Shown here one piece after another: positions 32,890 through 44,060 of a stretch of 64,000 nucleotides of DNA. This stretch comes from Chrysoperla carnea (lineage: Eukaryota > Arthropoda > Insecta > Neuroptera > Chrysopidae): the NCBI RefSeq assembly GCF_905475395.1, contig NC_058338.1, forward strand, positions 98,503,435-98,567,434. Direction: 5' to 3'. How positions within the stretch are numbered: the first letter of the stretch is position 1; each line of letters starts with the position of its first letter. The position numbers were made by a program, and so were the translations under genes. The notes under the pieces are model-generated. The model saw only the letters and a list, made by a program, of their open reading frames with translations. It was not told the DNA's origin and did not search any database.

Positions 32890-33135
32890 TCAAATGTTAA
32901 GGAACGCAAACCCAAATAATATTTCCTGTCCCATTGAGGCACGCAACCAAGATTTAATCCCATGAAGTGTAGAAAACGATTTCTCTGCGGTAGCTACGGA
33001 GGAGTAATGCTCTTGGTCGCATGCTTCAATTAGATGAGCTAACGACTCTGATATGGCGAAATTACTTTCACATTTTGTTTTCCATTTGGCCAACCAGAGT
33101 CGGCATTTATTTACAAATAGTTGATTCACTATCAT
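32890..33135 (-). pseudogene. hAT transposase C-terminal remnant
   Basis: An 81-codon frame on the minus strand contains SVATAEKSFSTLHGIKSWLR, then ASMGQEILFGFAFLNI. This is the hAT dimerisation signature: A-x-x-E-R-S-F-S-x-L-x-x-I-K, L-R-x-S-M-x-x-x-R-L, G-L-A-L-L-x-I. Several key positions are altered (Lys for Arg in the ERSFS motif, FGFAF for NGLAL). The frame has no catalytic core and the element ends are not visible. It is a different lineage from the two hAT remnants at 4390 and 30268. Confidence 0.7.
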
Positions 33136-33399
33136 TAATGAATCGCCGGTACATCTTAATTACTTTTTTCACTGCCTGCATTTTGATATTCAAGTACTTG
33201 ACACCAACATTTTTGTCACTGATAACGGAATCTAATAAAGGGGTATGTAAATTGATTTCCAAAAGGACTCTTCTACCGATTTAGCTAAGATTTTTTTCGA
33301 TTTTTGGAATCTACATGTTTTGAAACGAATTTTAAAACAAAAAAAATGTTCCCCCAAAAATTATCAGATGGGGGTTTATCCTAGATGTCAGATACAGGA

Positions 33400-33462
33400 A
33401 ACGAACGCTCGAAACTTGCAAATTACAAAGCGAACGCGTTAACCACTGTGCTGCAGAGTACT
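33400..33462 (-). repeat. Possible tRNA-like SINE head remnant
   Basis: On the minus strand GCACAGTGGTTAACGCGTTC resembles an A box and its neighbourhood, and AGTTTCGAGC some 30 bp on resembles a degraded B box. No body or tail is recognised. Weak call. Confidence 0.3.
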
Positions 33463-33479
33463 TGTTTATTGGATTCAAT

Positions 33480-34390
33480 ATAATTAACTAAGCATAGTCA
33501 ACATCAAGAAAAATTCACAAACAAATTTCACTTGAAACTCAAAAACTAAAACTTTATATTTGCACTTTTCAATATTTCCTACAAATATATCACGACACTG
33601 TTCTTAAAAAATTATATTATCAAATTTTTAACAAAAATTTTACATAAAAACCATTAATTTTGATTCAATAACTGGCTATAAACACGTCTATACTACTCTG
33701 TACGTGTGTAAATTTATATATTTATTTTTCATGATTTTTTATTGTTTGTAAATCCTCAGGTTTGCTACTTTAAGGGAATGAAAAACAAAGATGATGAAGT
33801 ACACAATTTATATTGAGCCAATTTAATTTTTTCCCATCCACGCAATATATGTAATGTTTTTGAATCCGCATTACATGCTAATGTTCCGGATTAAAAGGCC
33901 TATATTTAACATGCAAATTACATGAATTTATGACAATAAAAATAATAAAAGTCGATATAATAATATTTATTGATATCAATTCTATTATAAATAAAATAAT
34001 ATAAATTGAATTCATTGAAATCAATTACATACATATTTATTTATTAATAAAATAGATTATAATCAATACAAATTTATTGATTGTAAATAATTCATTTACA
34101 AAATAATATTATGTTAATAAATATTCTTGATATGATAGATCGCTAACAAGAGATAGAATGGTAGATTGTGGATTCGCTTCATTGACTTTATAAAGTCTAA
34201 TATACTTAACTTACTTACATTAGTCAATTAATTGATTGTTCATGGGAAGAAAGCTAATAAGGTAGTTCACTCTAGAAATGAATATTTTTAGGCATTTAAT
34301 AAAATTAAAATATAAGATTAATAAATTTTGTATTTAAGAAAAACAAATTTTGCACCGTCTGTGGAATGAAATATTAACAATCATAAAAAA
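33480..34390. other. No gene seen
   Basis: Very AT-rich DNA with short AT palindromes; no element or domain recognised. Confidence 0.4.
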
Positions 34391-34395
34391 CTATT

Positions 34396-34990
34396 AACAA
34401 AAGAAAACCGAATTCAAAAAAAAAAAAAAATGCACTAAAAAGTAAAAAAAATAACGATAATATAATGTAGTTATTGTTATAATTATTGTTATTTTTATAG
34501 TCGGTGTCAGCCAAGTTAATGCAGCAAATTATTCTGTCACAGTTGTTTCCTTGGCTGACACCGACTCCAAAAATAACAATAATTATAACAATATTATATT
34601 ATCGTTATTTTTTTAATTTTTGGTGCTTTTTTATTTTTGAAGTCGGTTTTCGTTTGTTAAAAGTTTTATTATTTTTTATTTTTGTGAATCTGAAGTACAT
34701 TAACTTGTCACTAAAAAAAGAATGATCGAAATTGGTTGGCGTGATATTGAGTTATTCGTCCATTTGTCGCCCACATACTTAATGCAAATTTAAGATTTAT
34801 ATGGTTTTCTCAAAGATGCCATTGTCAAAACTGAACCAAATTGAAACGGATCCACACGGGAGGTACCAGCTTTCTAATAGAAAAAGAATCATCAAAATCG
34901 GTTCACCTAGACAAAAGTTTTGAGGTAACAAACATAAAAAAACAGTCAAATTGAAAACCTCCTCCTTATTTGTTTGAAGTCGGTTAAAAA
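34396..34990. mobile_element. Family D element with central hairpin, copy 1
   Basis: It ends in GAAGTCGGTT-type sequence and has an internal inverted repeat: AGTCGGTGTCAGCCAAG (34499-34515) pairs with CTTGGCTGACACCGACT (34550-34566). The pairing continues through AACAATAATTATAACAAT-type arms to about 34450-34612. The same layout recurs at 49980-50440. Blocks such as GTTGGCGTGATATTGAGTTA and CGTCCATTTGTCGC are shared. It is non-coding. The GAAGTCGGTT motif is one I recall from many insect genomes, but the superfamily is unassigned. Confidence 0.75.
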
Positions 34991-34999
34991 TTATGCAAG

Positions 35000-35945
35000 A
35001 GGTATACTTGTGTAGGCGTTGAGTGGGTTTCGTATGCATTTACATCTCCCACCGAAAAAGGAGTGTATTTCGCTCAGAGTGCCGGAAAATTTGTTATAAA
35101 CATATTGTTTATACGACCATAGCTCTCAAACTATTGAAAATTTTACGAAATAATTCCATACCATTTTAGTTTACATGAAAAAACAAGGATGTCTTTTTTT
35201 ATTCGTCTTGATACGACCAATAAAACCGGAGATATGATTCAAATTGTACACAAACATGATACTGCGTAAAGGAGCGCGCAGCGCTTTTTTTGAAACGTCC
35301 GTAGATTGGCCAATAAATAATATTTTTTAAATATTTATCAAAAATAAGTGATACTAATTCTCCCTCTCGATTCCTAACGCTTTCACCATTCACTTAAAAT
35401 AAGCCAGACTTAATTTTGATATTAAAATCAATAAAAACGGAGCATTTCTGAATTTACCTACATCGATCAAATCATGATAAATAATCAATTAATTTTATTT
35501 TTACACATGCATTTTGTGAATGTAATGTTTATAAAACAAATTTTAAAATAATCATTATAAATAAATAAAAAATAAAAGACAAGTAGCTTAATTTGAATAA
35601 AACTAGTTTGATATTTGTTTTACACAAAATTTTATTACCATTAATTGCATGCAGCAGGAGGTTGAATTATTGTAATTTATAATCATGAACTTGACTCTTT
35701 AAGTACCTTAAGTTAACTTAAGTATGTGTATGGATATTTAAGTATACTTAACTTTTAAACATAATGGTATTGCATTTCTTTATAAAGTAATAAAAAATGA
35801 GATTTAAGATTATGTTTTATTAAGTGACTTAGTGAAAATGATGACAATATGGATGGCATCTTAATTTCATTTCTTGATTTAATTCAAATATAATCTTTAA
35901 GTCAGTCTTTTGAATTTTCGGACAAACTCATGTTTCAGGGTTTCC
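35000..35945. other. No gene seen
   Basis: AT-rich DNA. A short stretch rich in AAGTAACTTAAG-like motifs occurs near 35700-35760; nothing else recognised. Confidence 0.35.
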
Positions 35946-35949
35946 ACCA

Positions 35950-36235
35950 ATTATTTATTAATAGAAAAAAAAAATTAAAAATTAATTTAATTTGACATTA
36001 CCATAAATTACAGATTTCTGTAAAAATAATCAAAATAAAATATTTCACGGCCATCTTTTCTGATATACTCAATGAATAATTATGACTATTATACATTTAA
36101 AAACCATACATATATTTTACCTGTGTAAAACAATCCTTACCAATATTTTTTAATGTTATACAAAAGGGATAAGCGAGAGCAATCTTTATCAATCTTTACT
36201 TTTAAACCCAACGAAGCGGGTGGGTATCATTCTAG
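35950..36235 (+). mobile_element. Helitron-like element (family C), 5'-truncated copy
   Basis: The 3' end reads CCCAACGAAGCGGGTGGGTA, then TCATTCTAGT. The CCC/GGG arms form a short hairpin about 12 bp before the terminal CTAGT, the Helitron 3' signature (CTRR). The sequence upstream matches the minus-strand copy at 62501-62955, but the 5' third is missing. Confidence 0.65.
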
Positions 36236-36239
36236 TTTT

Positions 36240-37935
36240 AAATAAAATAAAGCATTGCGAAAACAGCACTGGAATATATGTATTTAAACGACGTTTTATT
36301 GTGATATTATTGTGATTTTAGAATCATAACAATGACCATTGAGTAATATTAGATATTTATAGTACCGGAACCTCGTAACGCCCACTTAACTTCAAAACGC
36401 CATAAATTCTTCAAAATAATTTTTTTTTTTTAATGCTTTGAGTAAAATAATTAGTCATTCTTGGCTAATACAAATTTTTTAAACTTGTCATATTAAAGTG
36501 GTACTAGAACTGTAAAAAAATTAAGTTAAAAAAAATGTTGATGGGCCAAGTTAAGAATCTGGTTGCGAAAGACGGTCCGTTACAAAACTATGTAAAATTA
36601 TCAATTAATTGCGATTTTTTATTAATGCGTATGTCCATTTACATTTTTTTTAACAATTTAATCATTGAAAATAAAAAAATATTGAAAATTGTGCCAAAAA
36701 GTGGGTTTCTTAAGCTTATTAAAATTCACAATTACTCCAAACCTTAAATTTTTTTCTTAAATAAAAAATATCACACATGATAAGATCTATATCATATTCG
36801 TTTATAACAAAATATAAGGTAAAAGTAGTTTATTCAGTCATTTATTTTCAGTCATAATATGTCTAAAAGTTTTGATATGAAAATGAACTGCTTATAATAA
36901 AATTATTTTTACTATATTAGCTATTTTTTTAAAAATTATTTTCCATTCACTTATTAAAAAACATACGCTGACTTTGTTATCTCAATAAAAATTAACACTC
37001 AACGTTAAAATGGTGACGTATTTGTGTTCGGGTGGGATTGCCTCTTTGTCTATGGTAGTTTTACACATGCCCACGGAATATGAAATGAATTAGTCATTGA
37101 ATGCTTATATGTTTTGAATGTGGGCTATAATAGTAGTCTAGGCCATCACAGGTTGAAGTACTATATAGAAACAAACAATATCGTTTTTAACATTTCTTCG
37201 CAAACTAAATAGTTTTCACAGAAATTCAACGCGAAAGTAGAGGAGTTTCGCTGTAACAATAATAACAGTAATACAAAAGAGGAGTTCCTCAAATGGCTCC
37301 TTAATACTTTGGGCCCTCTGTACCTCCCATAAGAACAACCTGTAACCCAAAGCAAGACGTATTCTGGTAAGAGATGCAATTTAAGCAGATGAAGCTATAG
37401 GATTCTGTCGAGACTGAACGCCATGCTAAAAGCCTTCAGACTCTCTGCCAGGATTGCTTTTAGGATTGATGGATCCAATTTTCGGACTCAAACGTTCTGA
37501 ATTTGACCGTGAATCTACATTCTTGTCACTCCGGTTCATCAATAGTATGCCTATCTATACTTAAATTTTTCTTTTAATCCATGAATTAAGCTATATCTTG
37601 AACAAAACTTAGTAAATAGTCTCGAACAAAAAATGATTGTTTTTTTAAAAGGAAGGTTAGTCTTTCTCATCAACAACGAACTCAGAAGTGATTTATAAAT
37701 GATTGAGAAAATTAATGACATTGAAAATTAATGAAAATGAATTTAGATTATATACTCAATTAATGAAGTATTAAACTTTCTTAAAATACTTGCTTAATAA
37801 TTAGCTGAATTTAATATTAACTGTTAAGCTACATTATTAATGTAATTACTGTTTTAAATATTATAGTTTAAATTTAAAGTAAACATTTCCCATAAATAAC
37901 AAATTTCCTAAGAAGCAATTAGTAATTAAGTATAT
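36240..37935. other. No supported gene
   Basis: Mostly AT-rich. A more balanced stretch at 37230-37560 shows no sustained frame and no recognisable domain. A 70-codon frame at 36535-36747 looks like chance. Confidence 0.35.
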
Positions 37936-38830
37936 TTTTATACCTTGGTATACAGGGTGGACCATTTTAATCTAAAAAATAACTTAAACAAAAGTTGCAG
38001 AATTTGATGGAGGAAATCATGTTCTGACATCAGATAGGACCAAGTTCTTCGGGTTTATTTAATAGCCAATTTAGATCCTAAACTATAAATGATAGAATAA
38101 TAATTAAAATTAGAAAGTTAATCCTTATAAAAAAGTAACCATTTTTGTTTCAAACATTTTTTCGAAAAACGTTATTATTGCATTTAATCGAAAGAAAATA
38201 CGCTTAAAGTATTTCGATAATTGTACGTCAATGTCAAGGACATAAACGAATGTCCTCTATTGCCTTTGACAACTTTTGGCTGAAACATTTTTCCAGGTTA
38301 CGTGTTTTCTTTCGATTACACACAACTATGACATATTCTTAAGTTGCATTTCCTCCGAAAGCTAACGTTTTTTAAAAAAAAAAACATGTTTTCACAAAAA
38401 TTGTTGGTTTTTTTATGAAGAACAACTTTCTAATTTATTCAAACTCTTAGTGTTTAGTATCTAATATGCCTATTAAAAAAAACCCGAAGAACTAGGTCAA
38501 ATTTGATATCAGAACATGATGTTGCCTATCAAACCCTGCAACTTTTGCTCCATTTATTTTTTCCTTGATTAACTACAAAACGAGATATTTAGGTGTATAG
38601 ATTAAAATGGCACACCCTGTCTATGCGTCCCTTTTTTACTCCCAAATTTCTATACCCTGTTTGTAACGTTTAAAATATTGATACTACGAACAACATTTTT
38701 GTTCAAATCATTTTTTCGTAAACATCACAGTTTACCCGTGAAGGAGCAAATTAGGACAAAATTTCTGTGCGGTAACATACGAATTGTCTAACGTTACATA
38801 TACGTAACACACACGCACACACATTAACAG
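37936..38830 (+). repeat. Family A repeat, copy 5 (interrupted and diverged)
   Basis: The head TTTTTATACCTTGGTATA at 37936-37952 is cut by family B copy 2. Family A sequence resumes near 38660 (CTGTTTGTAACG, ATATTGATAC) and includes CATTTTTTCGTAAACATCAC and AGTTTACCCGTGAAGG. The middle part is deleted. Confidence 0.55.
37953..38619. mobile_element. Family B long-inverted-repeat element, copy 2 (complete)
   Basis: The 667-bp element starts CAGGGTGGACCATTTTAATC and ends with the complement of CAGGGTGTGCCATTTTAATC. The arms extend about 250-330 bp each. For example, AAAGTTGCAGAATTTGATGG near the left is mirrored near the right, and both arms contain a CATGTTCTGA(C/T)ATCA block. Almost the entire element is arm. 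It inserted into a family A repeat. Non-coding. Confidence 0.8.
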
Positions 38831-40210
38831 TGTTATACGAAAATGAGTGATTTTTTTGGGCAAATCAATAAATTTTGGCATTAAAATTTGGTAATTTCAA
38901 CGCAGTTTTTGGCATAAACTAATGGTAACAAAACAAATGGTAAATCTAAGCCCAGAAGAGAAGGCAGCTGCCCTGACGTTCCCTCCCCTCAAGACGCTTT
39001 GAGCATTTGATATCTTCGAAAGAATAACTTAACGATTAAAAGCTATTCTGACAAAATTTCACACTTTCAGAGAATTTTCATATTAGAATAATAAAATAGT
39101 TAATAATAAAATCAATAAGAATACAAATAAAAAAAAAAAAAAAACAAAATATTTTTAATTCCAAATAATGATTTTCTTGTATTGAATTTTCGTATTATAA
39201 TTTTTGTAGAAAAATTATAAATCTATTTAGGTTTTATTTTGTGAATCGAACTAAAAACCTTAATAAAACACGAACGTGGAATAAAAAAAAGGTACCTTAC
39301 CGTTAAAAATTAACTAACACAAAAGACACCGTACAAAATAAATAAAAGAAGAAAAAAAACGGCAACTGCACAAAACAAATTTAACACATTTAAAAATTTT
39401 ATAAAATAAATATTTAATACAGCTAAATAATATAATTATTATTGTATTGTTCTGTGATAACTAAACTTTACACTCAGAAATTTCAACAACAAAAATTATT
39501 TGAAAAAGTAAATATAATTTAATTTAACTGTTACACATTTTTTGTTTTTTGTTGTAAATTTTTTTGTTTTACAAATAACAAATATTTTTATTTATTTAAT
39601 TAATTACAAAAAAAAAGTGCGAACGTAATTAAAATTCGTGTATATTAAAGAACATAATTTTACAATACTTGCAAAAATTTATTTTAACGTAATGTTTAAA
39701 GTTATATGGCTACTAACACTATATAAATTTTAAAAAAAATTAATAATTTCATAAAATTAATAATTTGAGACTAATCATAATTATAGGATTTGAAAAACAA
39801 ATTAACAATTGAAAATTATCTTTAATATATATAATATATATTACATACAAAAAATAAAATGCGAAATATTTTGATGAGTAGTTTTAAAAATTTCCTGATT
39901 AGCTTTACAAAAAAAGCCCATGGACTAATTGAAGAAAATTCTTTTCAACTTTAACAAAAGATATACTATAATCGTTCTATTAATCCATCAACAATCGATT
40001 AAATTCTGAAAATACAACGACTAAAAAACGATTTTTTGGAAATTAAAAATGGAATGGTTTTTAACAATATGTATATTTACTCAACTTAATTTAAATCAAT
40101 TTTCGAAAGAGTTTTAAAATCGATTATAAAACAATTTTCAGCCGATTAATCAACTTTCTTGATATTATTATTACAAAATACGAAAATTCATTTCATATTA
40201 TTTGCTCATT
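38831..40210. other. No gene seen
   Basis: Very AT-rich DNA. One candidate minus-strand splice donor, ACG followed by GTAAGG, lies at about 39297-39302. It could end a 5' UTR exon of the elongase, but there is no supporting feature. Confidence 0.3.
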
Positions 40211-40214
40211 TTAT

Positions 40215-40790
40215 TTAAAATAAGTGAAAGCAAACAATTGACTGAATTAATTGTGGAAATACCCTGTATAGAAAGTGTTGAATGTCAATGCCTGCATAAT
40301 TTTTTTTATAAATTAGAAGAGTTTTAACACAAAAACCAACACAATTACATTGTTTTCGAAAACTTTCCTTTTTTTGTTTTTTCGAGAATATTTCACAATA
40401 CTGCCAGTTGAAGCTAGCTGCAAATTTTCCACTCTCCATCTCTAATAGTTTTATAGAAAAAATGGACTTCAAAGTTTTGACCTGATTTGCAAACTCACGG
40501 TTGAACAGTGATGCTTACGAAAAAATGTTTCAAACAAAAGTTGTTAATTTTTTTATAAGAAACATTTTTTCCATTTACTCTTGTTCTATGTTCTAACGCA
40601 AGACCCCATGGATTTATGTTGCTCATTTACGAAATGAAACGCGCTTTTTACGTCCTTAACACGTTATAAAAATTTCAGCTGGATATCTGTTTTCGTTTTT
40701 GAGATATCGTGTCCACAGACAGACAGACAAGTGTAAATTCTAAACTTAGTATACCCTATATATGTATATATTATATATATACAGAGTATA
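40215..40790 (-). repeat. Family A repeat, copy 6
   Basis: Minus-oriented copy from CAAACAATTGACTGAATTAA to the complement of the head near 40785. Its 3' part carries a block (CCTGCATAATTTTTTTTAT onward) that is shared with copy 3 at 24060 but absent from copies 4, 7 and 8. Copies 3 and 6 therefore form a subfamily. Confidence 0.75.
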
Positions 40791-41319
40791 AAAATAAAAA
40801 ATTTAGTCCTTACTTCAACTTGTAAGTGCACAAATTCTTAATAATTCACCATTTTTATATAAATATTTTAGGTACTTTATAATTAGCATTTAAAAATGTA
40901 ATAGTAGTGTTCGACTAACCTTATCATGAAGACAAATGTTTTTCTAGAAAAATTAGTAATTTTTTTTTGTAAATATTAAATAATATATTTTATATAAATA
41001 ATATAGGTAATCAGTCCAGGTGGTCTGACTTACCGGTCAGCAATTTTTCTTATGTTTATGTAAAATTTCAAATTTATAAACAATAAAAATTGGTAAAACA
41101 CAGGACCAAATTACTCAGATTGAAAATCCTGATGCTACGAGGAATACTACACAACAAGGACATCTATGCTCAAAGAAAAATTCATGTTTAGATAAATATT
41201 GTGGCGATCATGAAAACATATCAAATTTTTGCTTGATAAATAAAAAAAAGATTCAGCACAAAAAGAGTAATCACTTTTATGAGCTAAAAATTGTACTTTT
41301 TTAGTGTTAAGTAGAGGGA

Positions 41320-41530
41320 ACAGTCCGTTTACCAAGGGTCGGTTCGTCCACCCTGCTGTCTGACAGTATGCTGTATCTCAATAACCGCAACAGTTATAGA
41401 CAGTTGAAATTGTGGCAGAGCTAGAGTGTGAATTAATTATTGTCGCTACATCAATAGACAATAAAAGCCAATATGGCTAATATTGTACGGTGATACGAAA
41501 CCGTGTGCGAGTCCGACTCGCACTTTTAAT
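41320..41530 (+). repeat. End of an unassigned element with a terminal palindrome
   Basis: A GC-richer 200-bp stretch ends in a perfect 19-bp palindrome, GTGCGAGTCCGACTCGCAC (41505-41523). It is preceded by ATATTGTACGG and followed by a T-run. I recall similar CGAGTCCGACTCGCAC ends on dispersed insect repeats, but cannot name the family. No second copy is in this window. Confidence 0.35.
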
Positions 41531-41621
41531 GAAAAAATGTTAATTAACCTAAAAAAAAAAAATTTTATAATTTTATTTAAAAAAAATGAATATTTCCTAT
41601 TATCTTAATTTTCTTAAATGT

Positions 41622-42190
41622 TTATACCATGCACATATGTAATATGCAAGGTATACTAAGTTTAGTCCCAAGTTTGTAACGCTTAAAAATATTGATGTTA
41701 TGAACAAAATTTTGGTATAGGTGTTCATTAAATCACCTAATTAGTCCATTTTCGGCTATCTGTCCGTCTGTCCGTTTGTCCATCTGCCCGCCTGTCTGTT
41801 AACACGATAACTCAAAAACAAAAAAAAATATCAAGCTGAAATTTTTACAGCGTACTCTGCACGTAAAAAGTGAGGTCGAGTTCGTAAATGAGCAACATAG
41901 ATCCATTGGGTCTTGGGTCCGTAGGACCCACCTTGTAAACCGTTAGAGATAGAACAAAAGTTTAAATATAAAAAATATTTCTTATAAAAAAATAACCAAC
42001 TTTTGTTTGAAACATTTTTTCGTAAGCATCAGTGTTTACCCGTTAGGGCGCAAATTAGGCGTAAATTGTATAGTATGTATTATATGGGGATATCAGTTAT
42101 GTATGCGTAATATGATAGAGTTATCAACACTGTCTATGCATGGTATTTGAGCAATTAACTCAGTCAATTGTTTGTTTTCTCTTGTTTTAT
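41622..42190 (+). repeat. Family A repeat, copy 7 (full length)
   Basis: A good reference copy: head TTTATACCATGCACATATGT, a CTGTCCGTCTGTCCG-type microsatellite (41760-41805), the hairpin GGGTCCGTAGGACCC, the block CGTAAGCATCAGTGTTTACC, and the tail TCAATTGTTTGTTTTC. It shares the head variant ATATGTAATATGCAAGG with copy 8. Confidence 0.8.
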
Positions 42191-42199
42191 TATGGATTT

Positions 42200-43890
42200 T
42201 TCAAAACAGAAAAATATTAGAAAAATTTTGATTTCCTTTTACGAGACCAAACCGATAACTTCCTAGTAGGAAATTATTAAAAATGTGCGGAAGAAAATAA
42301 TTGATATTTATTTAAAATTTTATTAATATTAATAAGAGATCTATTAAAATTACCATTGGCAAAATGTGTTTTTACCGATGAAAGAGGGAAAGTTTGATTT
42401 TTAAACATATCCCATAATTTTTTTTTTTTTTTCAAAATAAATAAAGGCATGTCTCTTTTTATTTGTTTTAAATAAATAATACTACTTATTTATACAATCT
42501 ATCTAAGGCATTTACTTAGGATAACTACAGAGTGTCTCAAAACATGGTATAAATCAATGAAGTTCGATCGAAATATTTTGCTATTAAAACGGATGCATTA
42601 ATGTAATCGCTCTCGAATGCTAGGTGTACTTCATTGCATCTTAACTTCAAAAAGGAAAGACATACAAGATATTCAGCCGATTTATATTAAACTTTCGAAA
42701 ACTTTGCCAATTCTCGAAGCAAACTCGCTTCACAATTACTCGTTTGCGATATAAGATAGAACTGCTTAGAATGTTCTGAAAACTATTCCAGAAGACCAGA
42801 ATAATTCGCCGATCTTGCAAGAGAACAAAGAATCGTGGAAAGATTTCAAACGTATCCAAGAAAATTTGTTCAACAAGCAGCCTTTTTCCTTTGGCCCAAG
42901 GTAAGATATAAGCATGCATTGAAAATAAATATGCCTCAATCTTAACTCTAACGATAAGGGAATTTTTGATATCATCAAGAATAGTTCACTGAAACTAAAT
43001 ATTTAAAACGAAAAAAGTGTTTTATCTTTGAAATTTTCCACAGTTGTTAATTAGGTTGTACCAAAAAGTCAATCTCTCAACAAGAGTTTACATTTGTTCC
43101 TAATTTTTTGGATTTTAAAATTTTTGCTTGTTACAAAAATAGAAGTGAGAATATTTTTTTGGAAGATTCTGTACTAAAAAATTGCACGGTACCGGTACAC
43201 AAGTACACGGTGGTACATCACATATGTATCATAATACAGATGTGATGTGGATTCTTTTGCTACTTATAAATACAACAATATCTATCGCTGTTCACTACGT
43301 ATACCTACTTAGTTACTACTTCTGAAGATATGTTTTACTAAAAAAAATAATATAATATTTATTTTCTATTTGTTTAACTGTTTTACTAAAAATATTTTTA
43401 TTCAATTTATTAATAATATAAATAATATTTGCCCTAAAAATCCGAATACACTGTTTAATTTTGTGTTGTTAACTATTTATAAGTCAAGTTGTTAATATGT
43501 TTTAACATTTCCCGTTAGCTTCCCTCGAAATAAATCACAGTAAAATTAAGAAGCTTAAGTAAGTCCTTTTTGCTCCGCTTAGTTTTTTTTAGATTATTGT
43601 GTTGTTATTTATCTTCCATAAAAATTTCATTGCGTTACGACTAAAATTTAATGCCTTACAAACTAAAAAAATTTGAAAAAATATACTATTTAAGGATATC
43701 CAAATATTCAAGTATGAGTGGTTAATAGGACAAATTATTTTTGACTTTTTAGTAAAATAAAAGGTTTTTCCTTAAAAAGTATTATTTATTTAAATTTTTA
43801 ATTTAAACTTAAATAATGTACATATATCAAATATGGTGGAAGCGATGAGAAAATCAGGTAATGCATAAATATGCATTGTCATCCGATTTA
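42200..43890. other. No supported gene
   Basis: AT-rich DNA. TTAGGTTGTACCAAAAAGTC at about 43051 resembles a mariner terminal repeat, but no partner end was found. GAGTGTCTCAAAACATGG near 42532 may also be an orphan element end. Confidence 0.35.
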
Positions 43891-43894
43891 ATCT

Positions 43895-44060
43895 CTTCGA
43901 AATAAAAATTCTTCAAAAATTAAAAATGCAATATTTGATTTTAAGAAAAATGTGTAATTTTTTTCAATATCTGGGGGAATTCGCTTAGCTAACGCATCTC
44001 CTGTGCTACCAATTGTTTTAATTTATCTGCGACACTATATCAGTTGAGAAGTTACCCCCT
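43895..44060 (+). repeat. Family J repeat, copy 1
   Basis: It matches 53627-53760: TCGAAATAAAAATTCTT, GATTTTAAGAAAAATGTGT, GAATTCGCTTAG-like and CGCAACTCCT-like blocks in the same order. Unassigned. Confidence 0.55.

Noticed and set aside
43051..43075. mariner element
   Set aside because: Only one terminus-like sequence (TTAGGTTGTACC); no opposite end, TA pair or transposase found.
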